Below are positions 17,615-25,620 of a stretch of DNA of 37,382 bases, piece after piece. The position numbers and the translations under genes were made by a program. The notes under the pieces were generated by a model that was not told the DNA's origin, searched no databases, and worked only from the letters and a program-made list of their open reading frames with translations. The DNA is from Sphaerobacter sp. (GTDB taxonomy: Bacteria > Chloroflexota > Chloroflexia > Thermomicrobiales > Thermomicrobiaceae): the NCBI GenBank assembly GCA_029961075.1, contig JASBVL010000022.1:1-37382 (forward strand), read 5' to 3'. The first letter of the stretch is position 1; each line of letters opens with the position of its first letter.

Positions 17615-18834
17615 CGAGCACGAGCACCGAGCGACCCCACGCGGCGGCGCTGCCCGACGAGCGGGGCCGGTTTGGGCAGTTCGGCGGCACCTACGCGCCG
17701 GTCACGCTCTTGCCGGCCATCGAGGAGCTGCGCGTGGCCTACGAGGCGGCCCGGCGCGACCCGTCGTTTCAGGCCGAGCTGGAGCACCTGTTGGCGACCT
17801 ACGTCGGGCGCCCGACCCCGCTGTACTTCGCCGCGGCACTGACCCGCGAGGTCGGGGGCGCCCGCATCTACCTCAAGCGGGAGGACCTGGCGCATACCGG
17901 CGCGCACAAGATCAACAACGCGCTGGGGCAGGGCCTGCTGGCCAAGCGCATGGGCAAGCCGCGCGTCATCGCCGAGACCGGCGCCGGGCAGCACGGCGTG
18001 GCGACTGCCACCGTCTGCGCCATGCTCGGGCTGGAGTGCGTCGTCTACATGGGTGAGCTCGACATCGCGCGGCAGTCGCTCAACGTCTTCCGCATGAAGC
18101 TCCTCGGCGCCGAGGTGCGGCCGGTCGGCACCGGCAGCCGCACCCTCAAGGACGCCATGAACGAGGCGATCCGCGACTGGGTCACCAACGTCGAGACCAC
18201 CTACTACCTGATCGGCTCGGTGGCCGGGATGCACCCCTACCCGATGATGGTGCGCGACTTCCAGGCGGTCATCGGGCGGGAGACGCGGCGGCAGATCCTG
18301 GCGCAGGCGGGTCGCCTGCCCGACGCCGTGGTGGCCTGCGTCGGCGGGGGCTCGAACGCCATGGGGATCTTCCACGCCTTCGTGGACGACCCCGAGGTCG
18401 AGCTGCACGGCGCGGAGGCGGCCGGGCTGGGGATCGAGACCGGCAAGCATGCCGCGACCCTGAGCGCGGGGCGGGTGGGCGTGCTCCACGGCTCGCGCTC
18501 CTACGTCCTGCAGGACGACGACGGGCAGATCATCGAGGCCCACAGCATCGCCGCCGGCCTCGACTACCCCGGCGTCGGGCCGGAGCACAGCTACCTCAAG
18601 GACACCGGCCGTGCCACCTACCACCCGGTGACCGACGCCGAGGCGCTCGAGGGCTTCAAGCTGCTCTGCCGCACCGAGGGGATCATCCCGGCGCTGGAGT
18701 CGGCCCACGCGGTCGCGCTCGGCGCGCGGCTGGCGGCGGAGCGGCCGTCGGATGCGGTGGTGGTCATCAACCTGTCCGGGCGGGGCGACAAGGACATGCA
18801 CACCGTCGCCGAGGCACTAGGAGTGGAGCTGTGA
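17611..18834 (+). CDS. trpB: Tryptophan synthase beta subunit
   Basis: The 407-residue PLP enzyme condenses indole with serine. [19 protein letters not shown] is the standard N-terminus. The PLP lysine is Lys100 in [13 protein letters not shown] and the catalytic Glu is Glu122 in [23 protein letters not shown] forms the phosphate site and [11 protein letters not shown] the lid region. This is the TrpB1 type that pairs with TrpA. ATG 17611 is preceded by GAGGAG and overlaps the trpF stop (ATGA). The reading frame is open further upstream but lies inside trpF. Confidence 0.97.
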   Translation: MTSTSTERPHAAALPDERGRFGQFGGTYAPVTLLPAIEELRVAYEAARRDPSFQAELEHLLATYVGRPTPLYFAAALTREVGGARIYLKREDLAHTGAHKINNALGQGLLAKRMGKPRVIAETGAGQHGVATATVCAMLGLECVVYMGELDIARQSLNVFRMKLLGAEVRPVGTGSRTLKDAMNEAIRDWVTNVETTYYLIGSVAGMHPYPMMVRDFQAVIGRETRRQILAQAGRLPDAVVACVGGGSNAMGIFHAFVDDPEVELHGAEAAGLGIETGKHAATLSAGRVGVLHGSRSYVLQDDDGQIIEAHSIAAGLDYPGVGPEHSYLKDTGRATYHPVTDAEALEGFKLLCRTEGIIPALESAHAVALGARLAAERPSDAVVVINLSGRGDKDMHTVAEALGVEL

Positions 18835-19637
18835 CGGAGACGACGACGGGGAGCCGGATCGCCGCGACCTTCGCGCGGCTGCGCGCGGCCGGCGAGACGG
18901 GCATCATCCCCTATCTGACGGTTGGCTACCCGGAGCGGGACACCATCCTCCAGGTGGTGCCGGCGCTGGTGGAGGCTGGCGCCGCCATGGTCGAGCTGGG
19001 CATTCCCTTCTCCGACCCACTGGCCGACGGGGCCACCATCCAGCGCTCGAGCCAGGTGGCGCTGGCGAACGGGGTCACGGTGGCGTTTTGCCTGGAGACG
19101 GCTCGTGAGCTCCGTCACAAAGGCGTTGACGTGCCGTTGATCGCCATGGGATACTTCAATCCCCTGCTCAGCTACGGCCTGGAGCGGTTCGCTGCGGCGT
19201 GTGCTGAGGCAGGGATCGATGGGATCATCGTGCCGGACCTGCCGCCGCAGGAGAGCGGGGAGCTGCGGGAGGCGCTGCAGCGGCACGGGCGAGATCTGAT
19301 CTTCATGCTGGCCCCGACCAGCACCGACGCGCACATGGCCGAGGTGGCGCGGCGCGCGAGCGGGTTCATCTACTGCGTCTCGCTCACGGGCGTGACCGGC
19401 GCCCGCAGCAGCCTGTCCCATCGGTTGCCAGACTTCATCGCCCGCGTGCGGCGGCACACGGATCTCCCGCTCGCCATCGGCTTCGGCATTTCGCGGCCAG
19501 AGCACGTGGCCGCGGCCGGCGAACTGGCCGAGGGCGTGGTGGTCGGGAGTGCGTTGATCGAACGGCTGGGCGCGACGCCGCGGGAGCGGCAGCCCAGCGA
19601 GCTCGCTGCGTTCATCCGGCTCCTCCGTGGCGTCTGA
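18831..19637 (+). CDS. trpA: Tryptophan synthase alpha subunit
   Basis: The 268-residue TIM barrel cleaves indole-glycerol phosphate to indole for Trp[12 protein letters not shown] is near the start. The catalytic residues are Glu55 and Asp66 in [48 protein letters not shown] and [11 protein letters not shown] follow in the expected order. The GTG start overlaps the trpB stop by four bases (GTGA). It ends the compact trp block; aroH follows after 89 bases. Confidence 0.97.
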   Translation: MTETTTGSRIAATFARLRAAGETGIIPYLTVGYPERDTILQVVPALVEAGAAMVELGIPFSDPLADGATIQRSSQVALANGVTVAFCLETARELRHKGVDVPLIAMGYFNPLLSYGLERFAAACAEAGIDGIIVPDLPPQESGELREALQRHGRDLIFMLAPTSTDAHMAEVARRASGFIYCVSLTGVTGARSSLSHRLPDFIARVRRHTDLPLAIGFGISRPEHVAAAGELAEGVVVGSALIERLGATPRERQPSELAAFIRLLRGV

Positions 19638-19726
19638 CCGTCCTCCGGGTGTCCCCGGCGGCGGACAGGGGCGGCCGGGGGCAGCGGGTGGATAGTCGCG
19701 TGCGCGACGGGGGAGGAAGCAAGGGC

Positions 19727-20113
19727 ATGATGCGGTGCCGGGCTATCCGCGGGGCGATCACCACCGAGCGCAATACGGCCGAGGACATCCTGGAGGCCAC
19801 CCGGGAGTTGCTGGCCGCGATGATCGAGGCCAACGACCTGCGCGCAGAGGATGTCGCCAGTATCATCTTCACCACCACGCCGGATCTCAACGCCACCTTC
19901 CCGGCCATCGCCGCGCGCGACTACGGGTGGGATGCGGTGCCGCTCCTCTGCACGCACGAGATGAACGTGCCCGGCGCCCTCGATCATGTCATCCGTATCC
20001 TGATGCACGTCAACACCGAGAAGTCGCAGAGCGAGATCACGCATGTCTACCTGCGGCGCGCCCGGGAGCTACGGCCGGAGTGGGCCTTCGAGCCACGGGG
20101 GCGCGTAGGGTGA
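19727..20113 (+). CDS. aroH: Chorismate mutase, AroH type
   Basis: The 128-residue protein turns chorismate into prephenate, the branch leading to Phe and Tyr. It aligns with Bacillus AroH residue by residue at the active site: Arg8 in AIRGAIT, Cys75 and Glu78 in [11 protein letters not shown], Arg90 in HVIRILM and Tyr108 in [19 protein letters not shown] is also characteristic. It is a free-standing AroH enzyme, not fused to pheA or to DAHP synthase. GGGAGG lies about ten bases before ATG 19727; a second ATG follows at once. Being downstream of the trp genes, it would rise together with them when tryptophan is scarce. Confidence 0.95.
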   Translation: MMRCRAIRGAITTERNTAEDILEATRELLAAMIEANDLRAEDVASIIFTTTPDLNATFPAIAARDYGWDAVPLLCTHEMNVPGALDHVIRILMHVNTEKSQSEITHVYLRRARELRPEWAFEPRGRVG

Positions 20114-20142
20114 TCGCGGGGCGCGCGGGGGGCGTGCCGGGC

Positions 20143-20173
20143 GGGTGCGGCGCGGCGCTGGGGTGCCGCACCC
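20143..20173 (+). other. Hairpin between aroH and aroF
   Basis: GGGTGCGGC (20143-20151) pairs with GCCGCACCC (20165-20173) around a 13-base loop, 41 bases before aroF. There is no T-run. It may lower readthrough into aroF or be a simple RNA stability element. Confidence 0.4.
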
Positions 20174-20213
20174 CAGGCAGACACGGGACCAGCGAGGGGC
20201 AGGGAGGCCGTCG

Positions 20214-21260
20214 ATGCTCATCGTGATGAAGACCACGGCGACCGAGCGGGATGTGCAGGAGGTGATCGCGCGGGCCGAGCAGTTCGGCTTCGCCACCCGG
20301 CGCGTGGCCGGCGCCGAGCGCTCGACCGTCAGCGTGCTGGGCTCGCCGCTCCCCGATGCGCTGCGCGAGGCGCTGGAGCGGCTGCCGGGCGTGGAGGAGG
20401 TCATCCGCATCAGCAAGCGGTACAAGCTGGCGAGCCGTGAGTTCCACCCGGAGGACACGGTCATCCGCGTCGGCGATGTCGAGATCGGCGGCACCGAGGT
20501 CGTGATCATCGCGGGGCCCTGCTCGGTGGAGAGCGAGGAGCAGATCATCGAGACGGCGCGCGCGATGAAGGCGGCCGGCGCGAGCATGCTGCGCGGGGGC
20601 GCGTTCAAGCCGCGCACCTCGCCCTACGACTTCCGCGGCCTCGGGGTCGAGGGGCTGCAACTCCTCGCCAAGGCGCGGGCCGAGACGGGCCTGCCGATCG
20701 TGACCGAGGTCCTGAGCGTCGCGGACCTGGACGTGGTGGCCGAGTACGCCGACGTGCTCCAGATCGGCGCGCGCAACACCCAGAACTTCCTCCTCCTCGA
20801 GGCCGTGGGCAAGACTGACAAGCCGGTGCTGCTCAAGCGCGGCATGTCGACCCTGATCGAGGAGTGGCTGCTCGCGGCGGAGTACATCATGGCGCAGGGC
20901 AATGAGCGCGTCATCCTCTGCGAGCGCGGGATCCGCACGTTCGAGACGGCCACGCGCAACACGCTCGATCTGTCGGCGGTCCCGGTGGTCAAGCGGCTGA
21001 GCCATCTCCCGATCATCGTCGACCCGAGCCACGGGACCGGGAAGTGGTACCTCGTCCCCTCGATGATGCTGGCCGCGGTGGCCGCGGGCGCGGACGGGCT
21101 CATCGTGGAGGTCCACCCCAACCCGGATCAGGCGCTGTCCGACGGCGCCCAGTCGCTCACGTTCGAGAACTTCAGCGCTGCCATGCCCAAGCTGGCGCGT
21201 GTCGCCGAGGCCGTCGGCCGCACCGTGCGCACGCCGCTGGCCGAGCTGGCGGCGGACTAG
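20214..21260 (+). CDS. aroF: 3-deoxy-7-phosphoheptulonate (DAHP) synthase, AroF-I-beta type
   Basis: The 348-residue enzyme condenses PEP and erythrose 4-phosphate, the first step of the shikimate pathway. The first 70 residues ([20 protein letters not shown]) form the ferredoxin-like regulatory domain of the Thermotoga/Bacillus type. The barrel has [80 protein letters not shown] and [18 protein letters not shown]. The N-terminal domain suggests feedback by Tyr or Phe in this subfamily. ATG 20214 follows GGGAGG. Its place behind trp genes and aroH ties the entry step to the T-box, if transcripts read through the 100-base gap. Confidence 0.96.
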   Translation: MLIVMKTTATERDVQEVIARAEQFGFATRRVAGAERSTVSVLGSPLPDALREALERLPGVEEVIRISKRYKLASREFHPEDTVIRVGDVEIGGTEVVIIAGPCSVESEEQIIETARAMKAAGASMLRGGAFKPRTSPYDFRGLGVEGLQLLAKARAETGLPIVTEVLSVADLDVVAEYADVLQIGARNTQNFLLLEAVGKTDKPVLLKRGMSTLIEEWLLAAEYIMAQGNERVILCERGIRTFETATRNTLDLSAVPVVKRLSHLPIIVDPSHGTGKWYLVPSMMLAAVAAGADGLIVEVHPNPDQALSDGAQSLTFENFSAAMPKLARVAEAVGRTVRTPLAELAAD

Positions 21261-21367
21261 AGCGAGCGCGTCGTCCACACCCCCGCCTGCCGTCCGCCGG
21301 CGCTCCACCGGGCGGGATGCCGCGGGCGGGGGTGACGGGATGCCCCGCGCCACCACGAGAGGCAGCC

Positions 21368-22033
21368 ATGAACAACCCCTTCCCCGGCATCGATGGCGTG
21401 CGCTTTGACGAGCGCGGTCTGGTCCCCGCGCTCGTGCAGGATGCCCGCAGCGAGCGGGTGCGCATGCTCGGCTACATGAACCGCGAGGCGCTGGAGCGCA
21501 CGATCGCGACGCGCCGGCTCCACTTCTGGAGCCGCAGCCGTGCCCGGCTGTGGATGAAGGGTGAGACCTCGGGCAACGTGCATGAGGTCGTTGAGATCCG
21601 GCCCGACTGCGACGGCGACGCGCTTCTGGTCCGGGTCATTCCCGCGGGGCCGACCTGCCACCAGGGCTCGGCCTCCTGCTTCGACCAGCCGCCCATCCTG
21701 GCCGCCGAGGCGGCGGCGCCGGCCACCAGTCGCGTGGTGGACGAGGTGGCCGGGGTGATCGCCGCGCGCCGGGCGTACCCGGTCGAGGGCTCCTACACGA
21801 CCTATCTGCTGACGGCCGGGGTGGACAAGATCGGGAAGAAGATCGGTGAGGAGGCGGCCGAGGTCATCATCGCCGCCAAGAACGCCGACCCGGAGAACCT
21901 GGCCAACGAGGCGGCCGACCTGATCTACCACCTGTTGGTGCTCCTGGAGGCCAGCGGCGTGCCGCCGACGCGGGTGTGGGAGGTGCTCCGCACGCGGCGC
22001 GGGCGCCCGCTCCCCGATCAGCCCTCGTCGTAG
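21368..22033 (+). CDS. hisIE: Bifunctional phosphoribosyl-AMP cyclohydrolase / phosphoribosyl-ATP pyrophosphatase
   Basis: The 221-residue protein does steps two and three of histidine synthesis. HisI (about 1-112) has MLGYMNREAL, HFWSRSRARLWMKGETSGN, the metal-binding DCDGD (80-84) and Cys97/Cys104 in GPTCHQGSASCF. HisE (about 122-210) has the IGKKIGEEAAEVIIAAKN helix with EExxE (161-165) and LANEAADLIYHLLVLL. Placing it after aroF is unusual, since no other his gene is here. The start has a spaced GAGAGGCAGCC before ATG. Its last 16 bases overlap the convergent rimM gene. Confidence 0.96.
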   Translation: MNNPFPGIDGVRFDERGLVPALVQDARSERVRMLGYMNREALERTIATRRLHFWSRSRARLWMKGETSGNVHEVVEIRPDCDGDALLVRVIPAGPTCHQGSASCFDQPPILAAEAAAPATSRVVDEVAGVIAARRAYPVEGSYTTYLLTAGVDKIGKKIGEEAAEVIIAAKNADPENLANEAADLIYHLLVLLEASGVPPTRVWEVLRTRRGRPLPDQPSS

Positions 22034-22554
22034 TACCGCAGGGGGCGCACGGTCATGCAGCCGCGCTCGAGGTCGATGTCCAGGACGACGTCCCGCAGCG
22101 CGGGGATGAGCGTCTCGCGGCCGCCCTCGTCCCGCACGACGTAGACGTCGTTGGCGCCGGTCTCGATGATGTCGGTCACGGTCCCGAGCGGATTCCCGGC
22201 CTCATCCACCACCGTCAGGCCGAGCAACTGGTAGTGGTAGTAGTCGCCCTCCGCGAGCGGAGCGGCCTGGTCCCGGCTGATGCGCACGACGGTGCCGCGC
22301 AGGCGCTCGGCCTCGTCACGCGTCTCGACGCCCTCGATGCGGAGGATCGCGATCCCGCGGTGGAGGCGTGCGGCGAGGAGGCGGCGCGGCGTCTCCTCCT
22401 CGTTGAGGTAGATCGTGGTGATCTCCGGGATGTGCTCGGGGAAGTGCGTCCAGATCGACATGCGGACCTCGCCCCGCAGCCCCTGTGGCGCGGTGATCAC
22501 GCCGACGGCGAGGCGGACCCGCTCGGGCGGGGTCTGCCAGGTTGGCTCACTCAT
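22018..22554 (-). CDS. rimM: Ribosome maturation factor RimM
   Basis: The 178-residue protein helps mature the 30S head around uS19. VRLAVGVITAPQGLRGEVRM is the typical first barrel, with PQGLRGE matching the family's hG(l/i)rGe motif. The C-terminal PRC-like half begins EGDYYHYQLLGLTVVDE and contains LGTVTDIIETGANDVYVV and LIPALRDVVLDID. It overlaps khpA upstream by eight bases. In most bacteria trmD and rplS follow; here the operon ends and converges on hisIE. Confidence 0.95.
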   Translation of the reverse strand: MSEPTWQTPPERVRLAVGVITAPQGLRGEVRMSIWTHFPEHIPEITTIYLNEEETPRRLLAARLHRGIAILRIEGVETRDEAERLRGTVVRISRDQAAPLAEGDYYHYQLLGLTVVDEAGNPLGTVTDIIETGANDVYVVRDEGGRETLIPALRDVVLDIDLERGCMTVRPLRYYDEG

Positions 22555-22786
22555 GGATATTCAGGCTGGCGCGCAGGCCGCGGCGGGCCGCCGCGATCGT
22601 CAGGAGTGTGCGGATCGAGCGTGCGATGCGGCCCTGGCGGCCAATGACCTTGCCCATTTCCTCGCTGGGGATGTGCAGCTCGACGATCACGTTCGGGCCG
22701 CGGCGACGCGCCTGGACGCGGACCGCCTCGGGGTCGTCGACCAGGCCACGGGCGATGTACTCCACCAGTCGCTGCAGTTCATCCAT
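22547..22786 (-). CDS. khpA: KH-domain RNA-binding protein KhpA
   Basis: The 79-residue single KH domain begins MDELQRLVEYIARGLVD and contains VELHIPSEEMGKVIGRQG, where GRQG (49-52) is the RNA-binding GxxG loop. Genes of this type lie between rpsP and rimM in many Gram-positives. KhpA works with KhpB/Jag in controlling cell elongation and mRNA fate. GGGAGG precedes ATG 22786. It overlaps rimM, which suggests coupled translation. Confidence 0.93.
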   Translation of the reverse strand: MDELQRLVEYIARGLVDDPEAVRVQARRRGPNVIVELHIPSEEMGKVIGRQGRIARSIRTLLTIAAARRGLRASLNIHE

Positions 22787-22818
22787 CCCGTCCCCCCTCC
22801 TGCCCGGCCATGCGCAAA

Positions 22819-22843
22819 CTGGCTACCGCGTCGCGGTAGCCAG
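22819..22843 (-). other. Perfect 25-base palindrome between rpsP and khpA
   Basis: CTGGCTACCGCG (22819-22830), one base, then its exact reverse complement (22832-22843). It lies in the 101-base gap after rpsP. It can fold as a tight 12-bp stem (loop of 1 base, opening to about 3-5), so it may attenuate or protect the mRNA. It could also bind a dimeric protein. Confidence 0.55.
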
Positions 22844-22887
22844 CACCAGCGGGCCCGGCCACGTCCGGTGCGGTGGCCGGCGGCACG

Positions 22888-23172
22888 CTACTCGGTCGCG
22901 CCCGCCTCGCCCGTTGCACTCGCGCCGTACCCCGGGAGGACACCGCTGCGGACCAGCAGGCTGCGGACGGTCTCGGTCGGCTGCGCACCGTGGTCGAGCC
23001 AGTACTTCGCGCGCTCGGCATTCACCTTCACCGTCGCCGGGTTGGTCTTGGGGTTGTAGAAGCCGATGACCTCGATGAAGCGGCCGTCCCGGGGGGACCG
23101 CGCCTCTGCGGCCACAATCCGATAGCTCGGTTGCTTCTTGGCTCCCATACGCCGCAGCCGCAGCTTGATCAC
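22888..23172 (-). CDS. rpsP: 30S ribosomal protein S16
   Basis: The 94-residue protein starts [20 protein letters not shown], the diagnostic bS16 N-terminus, and continues with [20 protein letters not shown] and [19 protein letters not shown]. The GTG start at 23172 follows AAAGGGAG at a good distance; the frame is open upstream but that part is not S16. The C-terminal tail after residue 85 (Gly/Ala/Glu-rich) is normal for the family. It heads the rpsP-khpA-rimM operon. Confidence 0.96.
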   Translation of the reverse strand: MIKLRLRRMGAKKQPSYRIVAAEARSPRDGRFIEVIGFYNPKTNPATVKVNAERAKYWLDHGAQPTETVRSLLVRSGVLPGYGASATGEAGATE

Positions 23173-23295
23173 GCTTCGATGCTCCCTTTCCTGTGCCTGT
23201 TTCTCTCGTCTGCGAACGTTCGCCCGCGCGGCTCGCGCTCCCGCCGATCGCGGGCACACCCGATCAACCCGGGGCCAACCCCGGAAACTCCAGGG

Positions 23296-23324
23296 ATCTT
23301 AGCATGCTCCCCGGGGCGCGTCAA
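23296..23324 (-). promoter_or_regulatory. Promoter of rpsP-khpA-rimM
   Basis: On the minus strand TTGACG (23324-23319), exactly 17 bases, then TAAGAT (23301-23296). Both boxes are close to consensus, as expected for a ribosomal protein gene. The leader is about 115 bases. Confidence 0.75.
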
Positions 23325-23443
23325 ACGTCGCGGGCGTCGTATCGCTCGGGTCTCATGGTGCGTTTTAACCTATCAGAGGGGTCGGGCGATCGGCGTGGCC
23401 CGCACCGATGGGCCATGTCGACGGATGGGAGGGAGCGCGCTCC

Positions 23444-24532
23444 ATGCGGGGTTTGGTCTCGCTTGCCGTCGCGGCCGTCGTTGCACTGATCCTGTTGCCG
23501 CTGAGCAGCGCCCCGGTGAGCGCGGTATCCCTGCCGGTCCGCCAACTGGCATCCGTCGCCTATTTTCCCCCGACCGGTCACCACGTGCAGGGCGAGTTCC
23601 TCACCTTCTGGGCCACCCGTGGCGGGCTGGCCATCTTCGGCTTCCCCCTCACCGAGGAGTTCGAGGAGGGTGGCCTGCGCGTCCAGTACTTCGAGCGCGC
23701 ACGCTTCGAGTTCCACCCCGAGAACCCGGCCCCCTTCCGGGTCCAGCTTGGGCTCCTCGGCCACACCGTGACCGCGGGACGCACCGGCGGTGCCTTCACC
23801 CCGATCCGCCTGAGCCAGCCGTATCCGAACAACGACGCGCACTGGTACGTCCCGGTCACCGGGCACTTCATCAGCTACGGCTTCAAGGACTTCTGGCTGT
23901 CCCACGGGGCGCTCGACATCTTCGGCTACCCCATCAGCGAGGAGTTCACCGAGAACGGCTACACCGTGCAGTACTTCGAGCGGGCGCGCTTCGAGTGGCA
24001 CCCGGAGCACCGGGGGACGCCCTACGAGATCCAGCTCGGGCTGCTTGGCAGTCAGGTGGCGCGCGCCCGCGGGATCAATCTGGCCGGGGTCCCCCAGCGG
24101 CCAGGATCGGCCGTCTACCCGGAGATCAGCTTCCTGCCGGCCAAGTGGATCGAGGTTGACCTGTCGCTGCCGCAGCGGCTGACTGCCTGGGAGGGCGATC
24201 GGCCGGTCTTCTCGACGTCTATGTCGGGCGGGCTGGCACGCACGCCCACTCCCACCGGCGTGTTCAGCGTGCAGTGGAAGCTGCGCTACGACGACATGAC
24301 CGGCGGCCGAGCCGGGACCAGTGACTACTACTATCTGCCTGATGTCCCCTACGTGATGTACTTCTACACCGGCGGCTACGCGATCCACGGCACGTACTGG
24401 CACAGCAGCTTTGGCTACCCGATGAGTCGCGGCTGCGTCAACCTCCCCATATCGGCCGCCGCCTGGCTCTGGGAGTGGGCACCGACGGGGACGCCGATCT
24501 GGATCCACGGCAGCCCGAACACCTGGCGCTGA
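23444..24532 (+). CDS. Secreted L,D-transpeptidase (YkuD) with two VQYF repeats
   Basis: A 362-residue protein with a signal peptide (MRGLVSLAVAAVVALILLPL, cleavage near 27). Two repeats of about 68 residues follow (43-110 and 138-205). Each has TGH, a (F/W)xxFW turn, IFG(F/Y)P(L/I)(T/S)EEF, VQYFERARFE and QLGLLG, a surface or wall-binding repeat type. The C-terminal YkuD domain (233-357) has the catalytic motif: His315 in IHGTYWHSSFGYP and Cys331 in SRGCVN, so it should be active in peptidoglycan 3-3 cross-linking or in linking proteins to the wall. The start at 23444 follows GGGAGGGAG. It is divergent from rpsP and stands alone. Confidence 0.9.
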   Translation: MRGLVSLAVAAVVALILLPLSSAPVSAVSLPVRQLASVAYFPPTGHHVQGEFLTFWATRGGLAIFGFPLTEEFEEGGLRVQYFERARFEFHPENPAPFRVQLGLLGHTVTAGRTGGAFTPIRLSQPYPNNDAHWYVPVTGHFISYGFKDFWLSHGALDIFGYPISEEFTENGYTVQYFERARFEWHPEHRGTPYEIQLGLLGSQVARARGINLAGVPQRPGSAVYPEISFLPAKWIEVDLSLPQRLTAWEGDRPVFSTSMSGGLARTPTPTGVFSVQWKLRYDDMTGGRAGTSDYYYLPDVPYVMYFYTGGYAIHGTYWHSSFGYPMSRGCVNLPISAAAWLWEWAPTGTPIWIHGSPNTWR

Positions 24533-24553
24533 CGCGCTGCCCGCCGCGCCGGG

Positions 24554-25285
24554 TCAGAGCGGGCGCTTGGCCGGCAAGCCGGCGCGGCGGGGATAACTGG
24601 CCGGAACGGGCATCGTCTGCTCGACGACGACGATCGCGGTGCCGGCCAGCTCCTCCAGCGGGGCCGGGTCGACCGCCACCAGGCGGGCGTGCAGCGTGGC
24701 CAGCGCGGTGCGGGCCTCGGCGGCCTCGGCGGTCGCGTCCCGGCCCTTCGGGAACAGGCCCAGGCCGCCTGGCCGCAGCAGCGGCAGGCAGTACTCGAGC
24801 AGCGTTGGGAGGCGGGCCACGGCGCGGGCGGTCACTACGTCGAAGCGCCCCCGGTAGTCTGGGAGGTGGCCCAGCTCCTCGGCGCGGCCGTGGACGGCGC
24901 GAGCGTCGGCCAGCCCGAGCGCCGCGATGGCGGCGTCGAGGAAGGCGACCTTCTTCGCGGTGGCATCGACCAGGGTCACGTCGAGATCGGGCAGCGCGAT
25001 CTTCAGCGGGATGCCGGGGAAACCACCCCCCGAGCCGACGTCGACCAGCCGCAGCGGGGTCGCCGGATTCGCCTCGCGGAAGCGGCGCAGATAGGGCACG
25101 AGCAGCAGCGAGTCAGCAAACAGCCGGAGCTCGACCTCGGTCGGATCGGTCACCCGGGTCAGGTTCACCCGCTGGTTCCAGTCGAGCAGCAGGTCGCGGT
25201 AGCGCGCGAAGCGGTCCAGCGCCGCGTCGTCGAGCGGCACCCCGAGCGCCTCGGCCAGCCGGGTGAGGGTCGGGAGTGCGGTCAT
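24554..25285 (-). CDS. rsmG: 16S rRNA (guanine(527)-N7)-methyltransferase RsmG
   Basis: The 243-residue protein (former GidB) methylates G527 of 16S rRNA. It has LLLDWNQRVNLTRVTDPTEV (family N-terminal signature), the SAM motif LVDVGSGGGFPGIPLKI (80-96), KKVAFL, and DVVTARAVARLP in the second half. ATG 25285 is preceded by GGGAGG; the longer frame adds only 16 unlikely residues. It stands apart from the mnmG/parA genes it often joins, and lies downstream of dxs behind a pair of hairpin repeats. Confidence 0.95.
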   Translation of the reverse strand: MTALPTLTRLAEALGVPLDDAALDRFARYRDLLLDWNQRVNLTRVTDPTEVELRLFADSLLLVPYLRRFREANPATPLRLVDVGSGGGFPGIPLKIALPDLDVTLVDATAKKVAFLDAAIAALGLADARAVHGRAEELGHLPDYRGRFDVVTARAVARLPTLLEYCLPLLRPGGLGLFPKGRDATAEAAEARTALATLHARLVAVDPAPLEELAGTAIVVVEQTMPVPASYPRRAGLPAKRPL

Positions 25286-25339
25286 GCGGTGGTCCTCCCG
25301 GGGATCCGCGAAGATGGATTCGTGGGCCGGCATGTGCGC

Positions 25340-25387
25340 GGGGCTAAAGCCGCCGCGCTGACAAGGCGAAGCCGGCTAAAACCGGCT
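25340..25387 (+). repeat. 48-base hairpin repeat, copy 1
   Basis: The unit starts GGGGCTAAAGCC, contains GCTGACAAG and CGAAGCC, and ends in a small hairpin (AGCCGG/CCGGCT). An inverted second copy lies at 25471-25518, identical at 41 of 48 positions. It looks like a REP-type or MITE-like element, not a gene. Confidence 0.65.
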
Positions 25388-25470
25388 GGGGGTTCCGTGC
25401 GCTCGGTGAAGCTACTGGCCGGCTCACCGGTATGGCCGGCCGGCGCGGGTGTATCCGGCGATCGATCGTC

Positions 25471-25518
25471 AGCCCGCTTCAGCGGGCTTCGTCTTGTCAG
25501 CCCGGAGGCTTTAGCCCC
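25471..25518 (-). repeat. 48-base hairpin repeat, copy 2 (inverted)
   Basis: This is the reverse complement partner of copy 1. Its terminal hairpin is AGCCCGCT/AGCGGGCT. Where copy 1 has a G-C pair this copy has C-G, so the stem is kept while the bases changed. The two copies with the 83-base spacer could also fold into one long stem between dxs and rsmG. Confidence 0.65.
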
Positions 25519-25620
25519 GGGCCCCTGCCGGGCGCGGATACCCTCGCGGGGCGCCCAGTACCAAGAGCCCCGGACTTCTCCGACGGCGTGATGCTTGTTC
25601 ACCACGACCGCCCACCGCGC

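Noticed and set aside
23173-23295. Upstream extension of rpsP (29 more residues in frame)
   Set aside because: The extension is Arg/Ala-rich, not found in S16, and contains no start with a ribosome-binding site. The GTG at 23172 has both.
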